From contig OY821787.1 of NCBI GenBank assembly GCA_963682175.1, forward strand, positions 18,702,501 through 18,766,500: a DNA stretch of 64,000 bases, in the 5' to 3' direction. The stretch comes from Triglochin maritima. Lineage: Eukaryota > Streptophyta > Magnoliopsida > Alismatales > Juncaginaceae. Numbering within the stretch: the first letter of the stretch is position 1; each line of letters opens with the position of its first letter. Position numbers and translations under genes: made by a program. The notes under the pieces are model-generated. The model was not told the origin of the DNA. It saw only the letters and a program-made list of their open reading frames with translations, and did no database searches. Below are positions 32,931 to 44,594 of the stretch, piece by piece.

Positions 32931-34010
32931 CTTTAAACGACAAACCATACCCTAACAATGGGGTGTTTGTACACAAGAAACAAGTGGAAACTAGATTCTG
33001 GGAGTCAAAAGGAAGGCAATGGAAAGCAGAATCCATCATAATTGAAATTTTGTTTGACGAAATTCTGTCGTTTGTGCCTTTAACTGAAATATGGTGGTAT
33101 TCAAATTTTGTTGTTTGTGCATATCACCGGAATTTACTATAGAATGTAAATGAAATGTAATTTTGTTATTGGTATTTACTGATAGTGAAAGAGATAAATG
33201 AACATTAAACCAAATACAAATAAATAATATAAGAACACAAACATAAATAATCAAGGAAAATGTTACACTCCAGTCAAATGTAACCAAAATTAAAAATACA
33301 ATGCAATAAAAAAATTCTCAAATTTCTCCTTCAAGAAGAGTTCACTTTCTGTTGCCTGTAATCTCGATAAAAGAGAGGAGTTAGTCTCAATTTACGAAAC
33401 TCAAATGAAAAAAATACATTTCAATTTCAAATCTTACATGGCATTACAAGTCGGAATCATCGAATAGAATTTATTTTTGTTATAGTCAATCACATATGAG
33501 AGCAAGAAAGAACAAAGAAAATTATTTTAGAAATATATGGTAGATTTTACACCATGCTGTCAAACTAAACATGCTAATTTTTTGTTGTGATGAAATGAGC
33601 ATATGAACACAAGTGTAGAAAGAACATATGAAATGCCTATTTTAGTGGTGGAAGGTGTTGTTTTTAGAAATATTTCAATGCGCGTAAGAGTTGGTGGAGA
33701 TGTCACTGCATTTTGTCAATCTTTTCAACCGTTTCTATATTTTTAGGGTAGTAGCAAAGGTGATAGAGAAAATTCCCGCACCAACCCAGATTCAACTTAA
33801 GGAAGTACCAAACACAGAAAAATTAACTCCAGAGGAACATATTAAACTCATTAATATAAATACCTATATTAAGGGAAATTTAAGGAAGGTAATATGCCAC
33901 ATGGGTATTCAGCCTTCTTCACAAGAAAAATACCAATACACTTCATGTTATTTGTTCAAGAATATAGACCTACCGCAACCAAATACACTCTTTGTAGATT
34001 AACAAAGATT
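32931..34010. other. Unassigned stretch
   Basis: AT-rich. The only open frame of note is 33691-34002 (+), ending KNIDLPQPNTLFVD, with no recognised domain. Could be introns or flank of the neighbouring relic. Confidence 0.4.
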
Positions 34011-34019
34011 TATACCAAT

Positions 34020-34176
34020 CGGATGAGACATCACCAGAGATGGTTGGAGGAGATGAGGTAGGCCTGGAGAGGGTGGGGGTAGGAGGTTAAGAGGGCTGGA
34101 GAGAAGGTGTCGCCAAAGGCGATGAGGCAGGGCTGGAGAGGATCAGAAGGGAGAGGGGCTTGAGGTGGGGGTGTGT
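34020..34176 (+). repeat. G-rich imperfect minisatellite
   Basis: Repeats around GGCTGGAGAGG ('ggcctggagaggg', 'gggctggagagaa', 'gggctggagagga') with runs of G on the plus strand. Confidence 0.6.
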
Positions 34177-34510
34177 TTGGGAACATTTTCACTTTTCCAA
34201 ATATCCCCTAAATTCTAAACCCTAAAATTAACTATCCAAGATATGCACAAATATAGGGAAAATAGTGGGTCAAATTGTCAAAGGGAACACTTTTTTTCCA
34301 TTGGATTCCAATTGCACAACCCCCCTAGAAGGACACGACCTCCCGTGTTTAAGGACGGTGGGGGGACATTTTCACATTTCCAAATATCCCCTAAATTTTA
34401 ACATTTCCAAGATATGCACAAAATATTGGGTCAAATCGTTAAACAGAAACATTTCTTTTCCATTGCACAAACCCGTCCTAGAAGGACAAACCCCAACAGT
34501 TAAAGGACAA
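34177..34510 (+). repeat. Direct duplication of about 160 bp
   Basis: Copy a (34177-34350) and copy b (34360-34510) share 'acattttcac', 'tttccaaatatcccctaaatt', 'ccaagatatgcacaaa', 'gggtcaaat', 'tttccatt' and 'ctagaaggaca'. Both end in AAGGACA motifs like those at 43500-50830. Confidence 0.8.
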
Positions 34511-35293
34511 ACCCAAACGAAATCAACATAACCACACCCTGGTGGTCGAAAGCTTGATTTCAACAAAATCAAGAAAACCCTAGACTAGTGAAAATGACGA
34601 TGGTGTTTTCATGACGACCAACTCACCTACTTTCTACCACTGGTACTCCGGACTTCTGTAATGCCCCCGATCTCAAGGGTATGCACGGTGAGGAGTCCAA
34701 CTGAAAGTAATGATCAGAGTCTTTGCCATGACCGAGAGAGTTAGAATAAATCAAAAGCATACGCGAATAAAAACATACATAGATGAGAGATAAAAGACAT
34801 AATGCCGAAGGAGAAAGTAAACAAATATAGAATAACTTTGAATTCATTACATCAACGTTTAAGACAAGGAAAAACACCATAAAATATGAGGAAGCAAAAT
34901 GATAACTGAAGGAAAGTTATCGACGTGTCTCTCGTTTACAGAATCCTATGAATGCTCTCCAGTCTAAAACCTGTCGAAAACCAAAGTACCTAAGGCAAAA
35001 CCATAAACAAATATACGTGACTTTCCAACAAGAAAACCTTGTATGCCCCCTAGTCCAAAAGTAGGATAAAGAGTTAGCATGAAATCTTATATGTGACACA
35101 TGTAACAATACAAGGCTACGTCTCTACAAAGGCAGGCCTCCCGAGGTTAGCCTGACACGATTCCTCTACATAGTGACCCACCGCTTGGCAAAAAACGGTC
35201 ATCCAAATTGACACCCCAACTCACTGCAATGACCAATATGATTCTATCGCAAGTTGGGTATGCCCCTGCTGTAGCAAATGACAATGTACACGT

Positions 35294-36859
35294 TGATTGA
35301 CATGATTTCATGCTTATATTTGTATCTTATATCCATTATATTACACCTAAGCAATGCTACGTAATGAGTTTTATTTTGAATTTCAGAAATAAAGAGGTTT
35401 GAAGAGAAGAGCCATGAAAGGACCCAAAAGTTGGAAAAAGTACTTAATTGTGAGACCTGAGGACTGAGATGCAAGGGAGAAGGACCTAAACGTAAGACCG
35501 AAGGACCTAAGAGCAAAACAGAAAATTCCACACCATCTTGAGGGAGTATTTTGACAATTCGATTCGGGTCGGAGCTCCAATAAACAAAGTAGATGCATCA
35601 AAGACCAACAAACACATCAAGCAAAGCCCAGCATCAAAACCAGACGGATCTGGATCCTGTAGACCGCCAATTGGTGGTCTGTAACCGCCAATTGGCGGTT
35701 CGGATCTTCCCGGATCCAATGAAACTTCTGGAGAGCGTGTATTAGATGATGTTTAGGCTATTTTTGGTACTTGTTTAGTCCCACATCGAGGGATTGTCCC
35801 GGATTAGCTTTTTCCATGCTTATAAATAGAACTCTTCACCTCCATTGTATGAATCTCACTCTTTGGTGGTCATCTTCCCTACTAAGAGTGAAGCCTTGAA
35901 GCAAAACTCTGGTGGAGGAAGGGCTGCTTGTATTGAGTGAGTTAATAATAGATGTTTTTCCTTTAATTGTGTTGTTTCTCTCTTAGTTTAATTTCCTTTC
36001 ATATGCATGCTTGCTTCTTTGTTTTGTTTTATGCTTTTTAAATATTTCTTGCTTGATTAGTGTAGTTTCATTTCAGTTTAATGCTACATTTTGTTAGAGT
36101 AGTTAGTTTAAATATGTGTGAGTAGTTTCATCGCCATTTGGGGGGTGAAGTAATATGTGATATGATCATGTAGTGTATTAAGTGTGTGTTATCTTAATCC
36201 CTTGAGCTTTATATGATTTCCATAACCATCTAATGGGTTTTCACTCTTATCTTGGATATGCTAATGCTCTTGAATGAAGCTTAGCTTATGCTTTGATTAA
36301 TGGACCTATTTTATGGGGAATGATAAGGTGAGGATATGGATGGAATTAATATAGGAAACATGACTTGTAGTGTATGTGCTCTTGTTGCCTTGGCCTTGGT
36401 TAATGCCTTGTATGTTTTAATGATATAGTCTTATCTTAATTCATGTGGAGGCATAGTAGGGTCTAGTCTTTATACATGAGTTCATTTAGCTTCATTCCAA
36501 TTATTGTCTTGTACGTTTTAATGATGTAGTCTTATCTTAATTCATGTGGAGGCAAAGTTGGATGTAGCTTTATCATTTCATGCACTACATGTTCTGCGGA
36601 GCTTAATTGAACACACACACACACATCTTTCTATTCACATTATTTCTCTACCCCCTATGGGGTTTAGTTTTTATTGCTTATCTTTCATTTCCTTTTGCAT
36701 TCTAGTGTAGTTTAGTGTAATCAATCTTTCTCTCCTTTCTTTACCACTCGCCTTCGAACAAACCAAAAGTCGACACACCTCCCTGTGGATCGAGACCTGT
36801 ATTCGCCACAGCTTTAACGCGGCCGTGCAGTTGCGGTTTAATATAAAATGAATCAATCA
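35294..36859 (+). mobile_element. Solo LTR, Athila-type, with perfect duplication
   Basis: Starts TGATTGACATG, ends AATCAATCA, 1566 bp, flanked by CACGT at 35289-35293 and 36860-36864. No PBS or PPT adjoins, so it is a solo LTR from recombination of a full element. It is most like element 1/2 LTRs, with palindromes near 35661-35703 and TATAAATA at 35821-35828. Confidence 0.95.
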
Positions 36860-36988
36860 CACGTCTAGGTCTTATCTCATGCCTGGCCTCTCTACATAGA
36901 GGTTTTTTCAATAGGCCCGTCAGCCCCACATACAAAAGTGCCCAGATTCAATCATCATCAAGGAATGCACATGCAAGCCATCTATGTA

Positions 36989-37044
<56 letters not shown>
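36989..37044. repeat. (CA)n(TA)n compound microsatellite
   Basis: About 13 CA units followed by about 15 TA units, inside the Del/Tekay-like LTR. Confidence 0.96.
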
Positions 37045-37046
<2 letters not shown>

Positions 37047-38561
37047 AGATAAACATGATTACATCTAATGCGATGACCATGCTACGACCATCCACCATGA
37101 ACCCATACGCATCATAACATCAACATAATAACACATGCATGTGCAACTACATGGCAAAAGAAACATGATCATAATATTCATTCACACTTCAATATATACG
37201 AAGCATAATAACTACCATATAGATAGCTACGGGTCAAGCAATGTTAGTCATGAGTTATCAAAATTCACAATGATAATTCACGTACATGCATCCACAACTT
37301 ACATGAACATTCATCAATTAAAATAATATGCATGCACATCTACTTGAAAATAATAACATATGCATATCATTTACATATGCAACAATATGTACAAGGCATA
37401 ATACTAAGGAGATGACTAGCTAGGGACATGCAACATAGTCAGAAGGCATTATAATACACAAAATACATACATGCATGCACCCAAGTAAAATCACCAGAAC
37501 GCCCGCCAGTCGGCCTCGTCTCCTCGACCAACACTGGATTGCGTGGCCATGAGCATGGCAAGGCGAGGTGTCCCATTAGCAACATCGTGCATAAGGCACG
37601 CACGCAGCGCCTCACCAAGCAAGTTGGCCAGCAACACGTTCACACCCCACGCGACATGGCCGTACAACCCCACCTCAAGCCACGCTGGTCAACCACCTAC
37701 CCTGGTCCCACAAAAAGATGTCAAGAGCCAGCCACCTCTGGGATCGAGATGCAACAGCCAGCTGATCGGGGATCACACACCCAACACACATGGGATAAAA
37801 CCAAGGCAACCATGCTCACGCAAGTCAAGGATGATCTGTGGAAAGGTTGCCCCACCCCATCCAGCTGACCAAGCCTACCCTGACTGGATCTCACCGGAGC
37901 TTCGACACTGCTTGGCTGGCCCTGTAGCAGCCACCACTACCCAGCCACACCACCAGCCTCACTGGTGCTCGCCGGCCCTCCAGCTAACACCCCCACTCTT
38001 TATCCTACTATTCGTCCATGACCATACCTGAGTTGCACTAGCTCCTCAGAATTTGTTGTTGTGACCGGAGTTGCTGCTTGACGACTCACCTGGTTACAGC
38101 CGCCAAAGGGAGTGGACATGGTGCGTGGGAGAGGAGGAGGAGGATTGTTGTGGGAGTCGCGTTGGGTTTGCACCCAGAGTCATGCCTTGCGCCACCTCAC
38201 ATTACTCTTCTAGCTCCACATGATTGCACCAAATCTCCTTTGATCTCTGTCCTTTCTCTTGATGAGTTGAATTTGCTTTGCTGACATGGTGTTCACCTCA
38301 CATACACACACAACCAAAACCAACACATCAGCCCACATGGCAAAAGATCTTGGGCTCCAAGCCACTCTCAACCAACACAAAGCCAACCGGACTTGGCGCG
38401 TGCGCGCCCAGTGCGCGACCAAATAGGAAACATTTTCGAAAAAGGAAATTCCTTGAAACAAGATTAAACACACATGACAAGCAAACACAACTAACAAACC
38501 ACCGCACAAGTATGAGAGATGAAGGGAACTTCATTATAGTTTCAGGAAGGCGGGTCTTACG

Positions 38562-39555
38562 GCTTCCATGTTTTGGACTTCCATATTTGGGACTTCAATG
38601 TTTGATGCCATTTGTTCAGTTTTTGTTTATTGTTGGGGTCGACAACTAGGCATAGCAGAGGAAGATTTATGGTAGTTCTTTGAAAAGTTGTGGTTTAACC
38701 CGGTTTTGTTGTTATAGAAAGAATCATTCCCACCACTTTTTTGGGAAACCAACTGTTTTCCTCTCTATCTGAGAACATATTTTGAATTGCTTTAAAAATT
38801 CCTAAATAAATCCTCAAAAATAGTTGGTGTGACTGGTGACACGAGGTGTCCATTTATGAATCCTCTTGCAAACATCCATTTGTATCAGTCCATGTATAGG
38901 GAAGGCTTGTGGTTTAAGGACCCTTTCAAGTTTTAATTAATAAACTCGTGTACTTTAAAGTACATATGTATCTTTATAGTGTTTATCATGTTTGTCCATT
39001 ACATCTATATATATATTAAACATTCGTTTATGAATTGGGTTACAAGTTATAACTTTACACTAAAAACTTAATCTTTTAAAAATTTCCAATCCATATTGCA
39101 TAATTTCTTTGTTCGCTAAAATATGCATATTATTCTTTAACTTCTTGTTGTGTATAATCTTGTCATGTGTTACATTGACCATTCTGGCACAATATTTCCC
39201 AAGAAGTTTTCTTATATTAATCGAATGGGTTTTGGTTGTCCAAACTAGGGATTCTTTTTAGGGGTTCAGGGAACCAAAATGGGTTCGAGCGACCACATAT
39301 AATAGGTTTATGTTGCTTTCCGACGAAAAGGAAAATTATCCACGGATTCGATGCACAAACAAGTGAAAGAAGCCCCCTCCACGGACGCCCGTTTCAAAAT
39401 TCCATATGTGAATTCCGAATTCACTATCCACATGTTTTGGAGGTTCAAACCGGTTGCGTTCAACCGAGGCACTGTAGAATTTAGCCGTTAGAGCTCCCCA
39501 ATGGTTATCCGCACCATTAATGGGAGACCATTGGACGCGAATTTCCCTAATTGCC
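38562..39555 (+). repeat. Dispersed repeat family X, copy 1
   Basis: From about 38945 to 39340 this matches 42990-43400 ('cttcttgttgtataatcttgtc', 'gcacaatatttcccaag', 'ttggttgtccaaact', 'gtttatgttgctttcc'). Related pieces lie at 42570-42625, 45790-45890 and, inverted, 43645-43740 and 50214-50400. Family X may be an LTR or terminal repeat; no ends are defined. 38562-38940 holds nothing else I recognise. Confidence 0.6.
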
Positions 39556-39567
39556 GTAGATGTTTAC

Positions 39568-39577
39568 TATATAAACA
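39568..39577 (+). promoter_or_regulatory. Possible TATA box
   Basis: CTATATAAAC lies about 140 bp upstream of the open frame of the transposon protein gene and downstream of family X sequence. Function inferred from position only. Confidence 0.4.
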
Positions 39578-39699
39578 AGTTCCGTTCACTCTTTTTTTCA
39601 TTCATCTTTTCTACAAACATTCTAAACTCTTTCTTCTACTCAAATTCTTCCATTCCCTACTATCTTCACCACTTTTCAATTGCTCCTAAGAAGTTTTTG

Positions 39700-40247
39700 C
39701 CTCAAAGAAAGTGACACCTCCGACTAAGAAATTGACAGAGAAAAATGGCAAGAAGTTAGTCCCTCCATCGAAGAAAAGTTGTCTTATTCACAACATCCCA
39801 TCCACCTCGATAGCACTAGCGGAAGAAATTCCCAAACAACTCTTCCCTTACTCGCCAACCTACATCTTCATCCACCAAAAGGCGGAGTGGCACTTCATAT
39901 AGATTAAGAATGCCAACCCTATTCTTGAGCGGGATATCATAATTAAAGATCTCAAGGAAATCGACCTCTCAATTCTCGCCAAAGATCATCTGGGTGATTT
40001 CTTGCAAAACACATGTTTGGTGAAAATTTCCACCAAAGATTGCACGGAATTTTATGCTAACTTTGTGGAAATAACCACTCAAGATGGCAGTCAAAAGGCC
40101 CTCACATCCAAAATTAACAATGTTTCCTTCACTCTCACCACCTCACTACTAGGGGAGATCACCAATCTACCAAGATCTGGAGACAACATCTACCATTTGG
40201 CTAGGGAGGAGATATGTGCCTCTATCGATCAATTCGTCGATGTTACC
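39700..40247 (+). pseudogene. Putative plant transposon protein gene, 5' part
   Basis: Reading VPPSKKSCLIHNIP, then FIHQKAEWHFI, a stop at about 39901, and on with NANPILERDIIIKDLKEIDL, FYANFVEITTQDG, VSFTLTTSLLGEITNLP and SIDQFVDVT. The order 'QKAE..., ILER, EFYANF, V..G..V.F....I..L' matches the domain annotated as 'putative plant transposon protein' found in gene products of plant retroelements. Function unknown. A solo LTR interrupts it at 40247; translation resumes at 41750 in frame. One internal stop suggests it is dead. No certain ATG. Confidence 0.65.
40243..40247. repeat. Target site duplication TTACC (left)
   Basis: TTACC here and at 41750-41754. Removing the LTR and one copy joins FVDVT to KPMVPPQKK without a frame change. 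Confidence 0.92.
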
Positions 40248-41749
40248 TAATTGCTCTCAGTTATAATACCGCAAGTACACGACCGTGATGAAACGGTGGC
40301 AAGTACGGGTCGAGTCCACAAGAAGAGTGTGCGAGTCAGACTTCACCATACTCGAGTGGGAAAAGAAGAAAGAAATGCGATTAGAATGAAGCTACAATGC
40401 GTATGAAATCAGAAAACAAATGGTAAAAATAAACCCCTTCGACGATAGAGAAATAATGGGAAATAAAGATAGGTGTACGTGTGTTTGTTCAATTGTGCTC
40501 ATCACAATATGTAATACACGAAATCCATAAAACCAAATCCAACTTTGCCTCCACATGAAATAAGATAAAACAATATTATTAAAACATACAAGACAATAAT
40601 TGAGATGAGGCCAAATGAGCTCATGCATAAAGACCAAACCCCACTATGTCTCCACCTGAAATAAGATTTACACAATCATTAAAACTTACAAGACATTAAT
40701 TAAGATGAGGCCCACAAAAGCAGATGATCCCACATGTCATGGTTCCTTCTTCCACTCCATCTTTATCCTCACCTCATCATTCCCTATAAAATACGCCCAC
40801 TAATCTAAGCATGTGTTAAGCATCACTCAAGAGCATTAACACATCAAATATAAGGAAAGTCCCGTTTGATGTTTATGGATATAAAGTGAGGTTCAAAAGT
40901 TAGGCTTCACACATAATCACGTCACCTTCTTCTCCACCGCCAATTGGGATAGACTACTCTCTACTCATCTCTAAACTAAAGAAAGTATAAAAACAACCCA
41001 AGACCGTAATGGAAATGTAGAAAACTATATTAAAATGAAAGATTACAAGGTTGCTCCTCATCTACACCACTAATTAAGAAACAAAAACCTACTCTAATAA
41101 ACAAGAAATAAAACCTACTCTACTAAACAAGAAATGAAACTAACCTAAGTAGGAGAGGGACGAAGAAGAAGAAAGGAGGCATTACTAGTCTATTTATTGA
41201 AGATTAGAGGGTTTGGATGGATCTGGGTGTAATCAGACGACTGTAACATATCTGGATGATGCATATTTCTCTAACCCGACAACCCAACCCACTGGAGAAA
41301 TCCGATTGCAAACTCTTAACCGGATCCGCTGGTGGTGGAATTTAATCCGCCACTAATGGATAAATTTAACCCATTTTATGTCACATAATACACACGTCGG
41401 GTGAGCCCGGAGCTGTTGGTTCGAGCCCATTTGGTTTTAACTGTTGATTTACTCCTCAGTTTCACAAGATTACAGACTTTTGCAACCAACATATTTTTCT
41501 TTACACGTAGGTCCCTCCGGGTTTTCACTTGGGTCCTTCCTGACTTACAATCAGGTCCTTGGGCATCACAAATAGGTCCAGAACCTTCCAAATCAGTCCA
41601 TTCTTCTTGCGTTTAGGTTTTTTCCTCTTCATTTCTCTTATTTTTTGCCTAAACCATGATACATATCAATCAAACACTCGAGTAGCACAAATATGGGGTA
41701 AAGGAAAGGATATATAACATGAATGCAATGTATGATATGCTACTAATCA
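40248..41749 (-). mobile_element. Solo LTR, Athila-type, in a transposon protein gene
   Basis: Plus-strand start TAATTGCTCTCAG (TG decayed to TA), end ATGCTACTAATCA, 1502 bp, flanked by exact TTACC duplications. It resembles the 905 and 6167 subfamily (reverse strand TGATTAGTAGCATATC). Degenerate CCAAT palindromes near 41320-41365; no internal sequence. Confidence 0.93.
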
Positions 41750-42244
41750 TTACCAAACCAATGGTCCCACCACAAAAAAAGCTCTTCGTCCCTCATCTAC
41801 CTATCATTGGTAAAGTCCTTTGCATATTCTTCTTCTACAATCTTTTCATCCACAAAAGTCATCAAGATGAACTTGGTCGTCAAATGATGAGATTTTTATT
41901 CAATCATTGCACTGGGACTCACACAAATTGGACTTTATTCATCATCAATCACATGTGCTATGTCACTCGCCGCAAGCTTAATTTTCTTCCTTTTCCAAAG
42001 ATCATCTCCCTCATTGGTGTACTTCAAAGTAGGCTCCGACTCTGATTTGTTCAAATCATCCCGAACCATCATTGACAAATACATGCTCAAACAAATGAAA
42101 ACTCAGGAGCAAAAAGCAACTGGTGAAGCACCTCCCAAAAATGAAGAAGACAACTCGACCAATGATGACCAATCCCCGAACGATGAAGAAATGGTTGACA
42201 CGCAATCTTTGTCTCCAACTCTAACCGAACCCATGATTGATTGA
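41750..42244 (+). pseudogene. Putative plant transposon protein gene, 3' part
   Basis: Continues TKPMVPPQKKLFVPHLPII, then FFYNLFIHKSHQDELGRQMM, LFIINHMCYVTRRK and LPFPKIISLIGV. A one-base slip near 42020 leads to an acidic C-terminal tail (NEEDNSTNDDQSPNDEEMVD) ending MID and a stop at 42244. 'HLLVVYNIFPHRGHHDEL...' like spacing supports the same family as the 5' part. Confidence 0.65.
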
Positions 42245-43489
42245 AGATGGGATCCCAAATCAGCTCATGGTCCACGGGGCTACACTCATTCCAAATGGCC
42301 ATACGGTTTGGATGTTCAATGCAATCAACCCCCATGGGTTTATCGGCTTGAGAGGATTGTGGATAGGATTTGCCATGAGATCCAAGAAGTTCGTGGGCTA
42401 GTGGATCACAACTACAAAGGAATATAAGAGCTCACCGATGATTTCCATGCTCTCCAATTAACGACATCGAATTCGCAATATTAACATGTCGGACAACTAG
42501 CAAAATTTTTCATTCGGTGGACCAACATGTGTTTTGTCATCCATTTTGTAGAGTGTTTATATTGCTTTCCCACGGTCCCACCTCAAACTTTGAGAAAGGA
42601 AAGGGAAAAGTGGGCATGGATTCCCAGGAGTGGACAAACAACCCGCATCCTCAAAATCAAACCGAATCTATAAGTCAATAGAGCCTCCCTCGAAAAACGT
42701 AACCATATGTCAAGATAGGTAGATGAATATACTGATTACGAATCCACAAAATGAAATCTCTTGCCAAACGTACTAATCCATCCAATGCCCCATTTTATGG
42801 TTTATTAACTTCCTGATTGACTATGTGATTGTTGCATGCAAACCCGATGTACTCATATTTCCTTTATTATGTTGCATAATTTCATTTCAATTGACTACTC
42901 ACTTAATGTTTACTCATGTAAATTACATGCTTCAATTGTGCATTAATACTCACATTTGACTATTCATGTTCGCAAATGTATAATTAGTGGTTGTGTACTA
43001 ATGTATCATTATAGTGCTAATCATATTTGTCCATTAAATCTATGTTAAACATCCATTTATTAATTTTGTTACAATCTTACACTAAGAAGTTGTTCATGTA
43101 GAATTTTTCCAATATATTTTCCTGAATTTCTTCCTTCGCTAAAAAATCCATATTATTCTTAACTTCTTGTTGTATAATCTTGTCTTGTCTTTGATCAACC
43201 TCATTCCTTGCACAATATTTCCCAAGCATGTCTTACATTCACCGAATGGATTTCGATTGTCCGAATTGGTGATTCTATTTAAGGAATTCGGTTGACCAAA
43301 CACGATTCGGGCAACCGCATACCTGTAAGGTTTCTGTTGCTTTCCATTTCCGACCACAAATGTTGAGAATGGAAAAGGATCAAAAAATGATAGCAAATCT
43401 TATGGATTTGGGTTCTCAATTATTGTCAAAAAACATGACACAACCTTTTATTACACGGGCCACAATATCATAGGATGTGTTGTGGTCAA
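42245..43489 (+). repeat. Flank with family X, copies 2 and 3
   Basis: 42570-42625 holds 'cacctcaaactttgagaaagg...catggattccc', and 42990-43400 is the fuller family X copy. If 38945-39340 and 42990-43400 are LTRs, the transposon protein gene lies between them, but their ends, PBS and PPT are not visible. Confidence 0.5.
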
Positions 43490-44060
43490 TTCACAGATCT
43501 TACCTTAGAAAGGACATCTTACGTCGTTGATATAAGTGGGAATCCATATCCACATTTCCTAGAGAAAGGACCTTAGTGTCCTTTAAAGGATATAAGTGTC
43601 CCTTATAAGTACCAGATTTCGTGTAGTCCTTCGAAATTTCAAAAATGGAATCCATGCACACTTTTCCTTTTCCCATCCAATGTTTGAGGTCCGAAACTGA
43701 AAGCAATTTAAACCTTACAGGTAGGTGGTTGACCAAACTTTTTTCGGTTCATCGAAACATGCTAAACGGACTACCAAACACATCTCGGCCCCAAAAATCC
43801 CTCATCAAGCAACAACCTCATGCTTTAAAGGGCAAACTGAGATTTAAAGGATAAATTTCAGGTTTCAAGTTGAGCAACATGTTTTAAAGCACATAAGTGT
43901 CCTTTTGAGGGCACGCTTGTTGTTTAAGGACCTATCGAGTTTCAAGGACAAACTCGTCCTTTAAAGGACGTACCCGCCCTTTAAAATAAGAAGTGCCTTT
44001 AAAAGGACAAACTTCAGTTCAATGGATAGACTCGTGCTTTAAATCCAATGAAGTAAAATG
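43490..44060. repeat. AAGGACA/TGTCCTT array with inverted family X segment
   Basis: The motifs AAGGAC and GTCCTT recur about a dozen times, often joined as GTCCTTTAAAGGA (near 43570, 43960). Between them, 43645-43740 is an inverted match to 43318-43395 ('tacctgtaaggttt...tgctttc...gacc.caaa'), about 60-75 bp at roughly 75% by eye. Confidence 0.7.
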
Positions 44061-44126
44061 TCAAAAAAAATGCAAGGTCACACCAAAGACAAATAAAACA
44101 GACATATCACGTCAAGACATCTTAAT

Positions 44127-44366
44127 GTGATTGGACCCGACTTTTCAGTACTGCCTTATGGGGTCTATAAATTCCTCCTGACACTACTCATATTTTGGTG
44201 TTCCCTGGCCATCTACTCCCACCTCCAGTACCATTTCTGTTCAGCTCCATCACAAACAAATGGCTTGCAACACTATAATGATGACCACTCCAGCGATGAT
44301 GAGGATTACATAATTGGAGGACCATGGGGAGACATAATCCACCCACCATTGGCGAGAAACATGTAG
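44127..44366 (+). other. Short open frame, unknown
   Basis: 79 codons with a hydrophobic start (FLLTLLIFWCSLAIYSHLQY) and acidic segment (NDDHSSDDEDYIIGG). 'tctataaattcc' near 44163 resembles a TATA box. No family recognised; may be part of the surrounding element. Confidence 0.3.
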
Positions 44367-44451
44367 ACTATGGAGCTTAATCAAATTATCTGGTGCACTT
44401 GCCGGTGACATATCGTTGGAGTTCTCACTTCCAATGGATTGGTATTAGTTT

Positions 44452-44594
44452 GGTTTGCTAGAAAACATTTTTGATGTTAGATTGGGTTTCTAGACAAAAC
44501 CCTTTTGATGTTAAATTGGTTTTGCTACAGAAAACCCTTTTGACGTTAGATTGGTTTTGCTAGAAAACCAATCTATGTTAATTAGATTGGTTGG
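44452..44594 (+). repeat. Four imperfect tandem repeats (about 35 bp)
   Basis: Units of the form 'tttgctagaaaaccc...tttgatgttagattgg' in a row, the last altered. Confidence 0.85.

Larger units (their letters stand above)
34657..38561 (+). mobile_element. Solo LTR resembling Del/Tekay Ty3-gypsy type, with nested LTR
   Basis: Starts TGTAATGCCCCC and ends GGCGGGTCTTACG, near-inverted ends like the TGTAA..CCC/GGG..TTACA termini of Del/Tekay chromovirus LTRs. Flanks ACTTC (34652-34656) and GCTTC (38562-38566) agree at four of five bases. Without the 1.57-kb nested LTR it is about 2.3 kb, a length usual for that group. Includes a (CA)n(TA)n tract and a GC-rich block 37490-38180. No internal region is adjacent, so it appears solo. 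Orientation inferred from the TGTAA end. Confidence 0.6.

Noticed and set aside
37543..38031. 162-codon plus-strand ORF in the GC-rich block
   Set aside because: Lies inside the Del/Tekay-like LTR, overlaps another ORF in a different frame, and shows no domain.
44127..44366. Membrane protein gene
   Set aside because: A short hydrophobic run only, in a repeat-rich stretch, without a recognisable family or paralogue.
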